From Cycas panzhihuaensis (taxonomy: Eukaryota; Cycadophyta): 64,000 nucleotides of DNA. Under the pieces are notes generated by a model. The model was not told the origin of the DNA, did not search any database, and saw nothing but the letters and a program-made list of their open reading frames with translations. Positions 64,000 through 64,000 of this stretch are shown here, piece after piece. The position numbers were made by a program, and so were the translations under genes. The stretch is from contig CM041465.1 in the NCBI GenBank assembly GCA_023213395.1, forward strand, positions 198,655,741-198,719,740, read 5' to 3'. Each line of letters begins with the position of its first letter. Within the stretch, counting starts at the first letter, position 1.

Positions 64000-64000
64000 G

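Larger units (their letters stand above)
62137..64000 (-). mobile_element. Ty1/Copia element, 3' part, runs off the window
   Basis: Minus-strand element with its 3' LTR at 62137-62474, a polypurine tract and pol reading from the window end. Its base composition is more balanced than the surroundings, RT keeps YVDD, and there are few stops, so it is the youngest-looking LTR element here. The 5' half (gag, integrase, 5' LTR) lies beyond 64000. Confidence 0.93.

Overview
The window is nuclear DNA of a land plant, most likely a seed plant with a large, transposon-rich genome. The evidence is one spliced SWEET sugar-transporter gene with short plant-type introns, several LTR retrotransposons primed by initiator tRNA-Met, and an L1-type LINE with the plant DUF4283/CCHC-type ORF1. 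Most of the sequence is AT-rich, and the retrotransposon frames are riddled with stops that look like C-to-T or G-to-A changes. I cannot name the species. A gymnosperm would fit, but that is inference.

Layout, left to right. 1-7140: AT-rich sequence with no recognisable gene. 7150-10260 (-): relic of a Tat/Athila-like Gypsy element (gag, protease, region before RT), with a possible primer site near 11.48 kb. 13845-15419: first copy of a ~1.57 kb dispersed repeat whose second copy is at 60570-62136. 16046-16683: minus-strand primer-binding site and LTR-like block. 16684-22707 (+): complete but strongly decayed chromovirus-like Gypsy element with LTRs and AATTA target-site duplications; it contains two long TA microsatellites. 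22720-26177 (-): Copia relic (integrase, protease, gag, degenerate primer site). 27169-27328: compound palindromic microsatellite. 28028-29521 (+): SWEET gene in six exons, with one GC-AG intron and a one-base frameshift in exon 4. 30338-36574 (-): full-length L1-type LINE with a perfect 16-bp target-site duplication, poly(A), 5' UTR, ORF1 and ORF2. 37425-38980: ~770-bp tandem duplication. 40070-44455 (-) and 48231-51620 (+): two decayed Copia elements. 53118-59907 (+): second complete chromovirus (207-bp LTRs, CTACC duplication, intact primer site, gag-pol, chromodomain-like end). 62137-64000 (-): the youngest-looking element, a Copia element with its 3' LTR and pol; it interrupts the second dispersed-repeat copy and runs off the window.

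The only host gene supported is the SWEET transporter. Its N-terminal sequence resembles the tonoplast SWEET16/17 group, and the sugar-contact residues expected in both halves are present. As assembled, however, it would give a ~147-residue protein ending at the exon 4/5 junction and lacking the second MtN3 half. Everything else is mobile-element sequence in nested layers. No wholly new biological system was found. The most interesting items are the half-SWEET reading frame, the ATGA stop/start overlap between LINE ORF1 and ORF2, the hairpin microsatellite upstream of the gene, and the nested insertion history.
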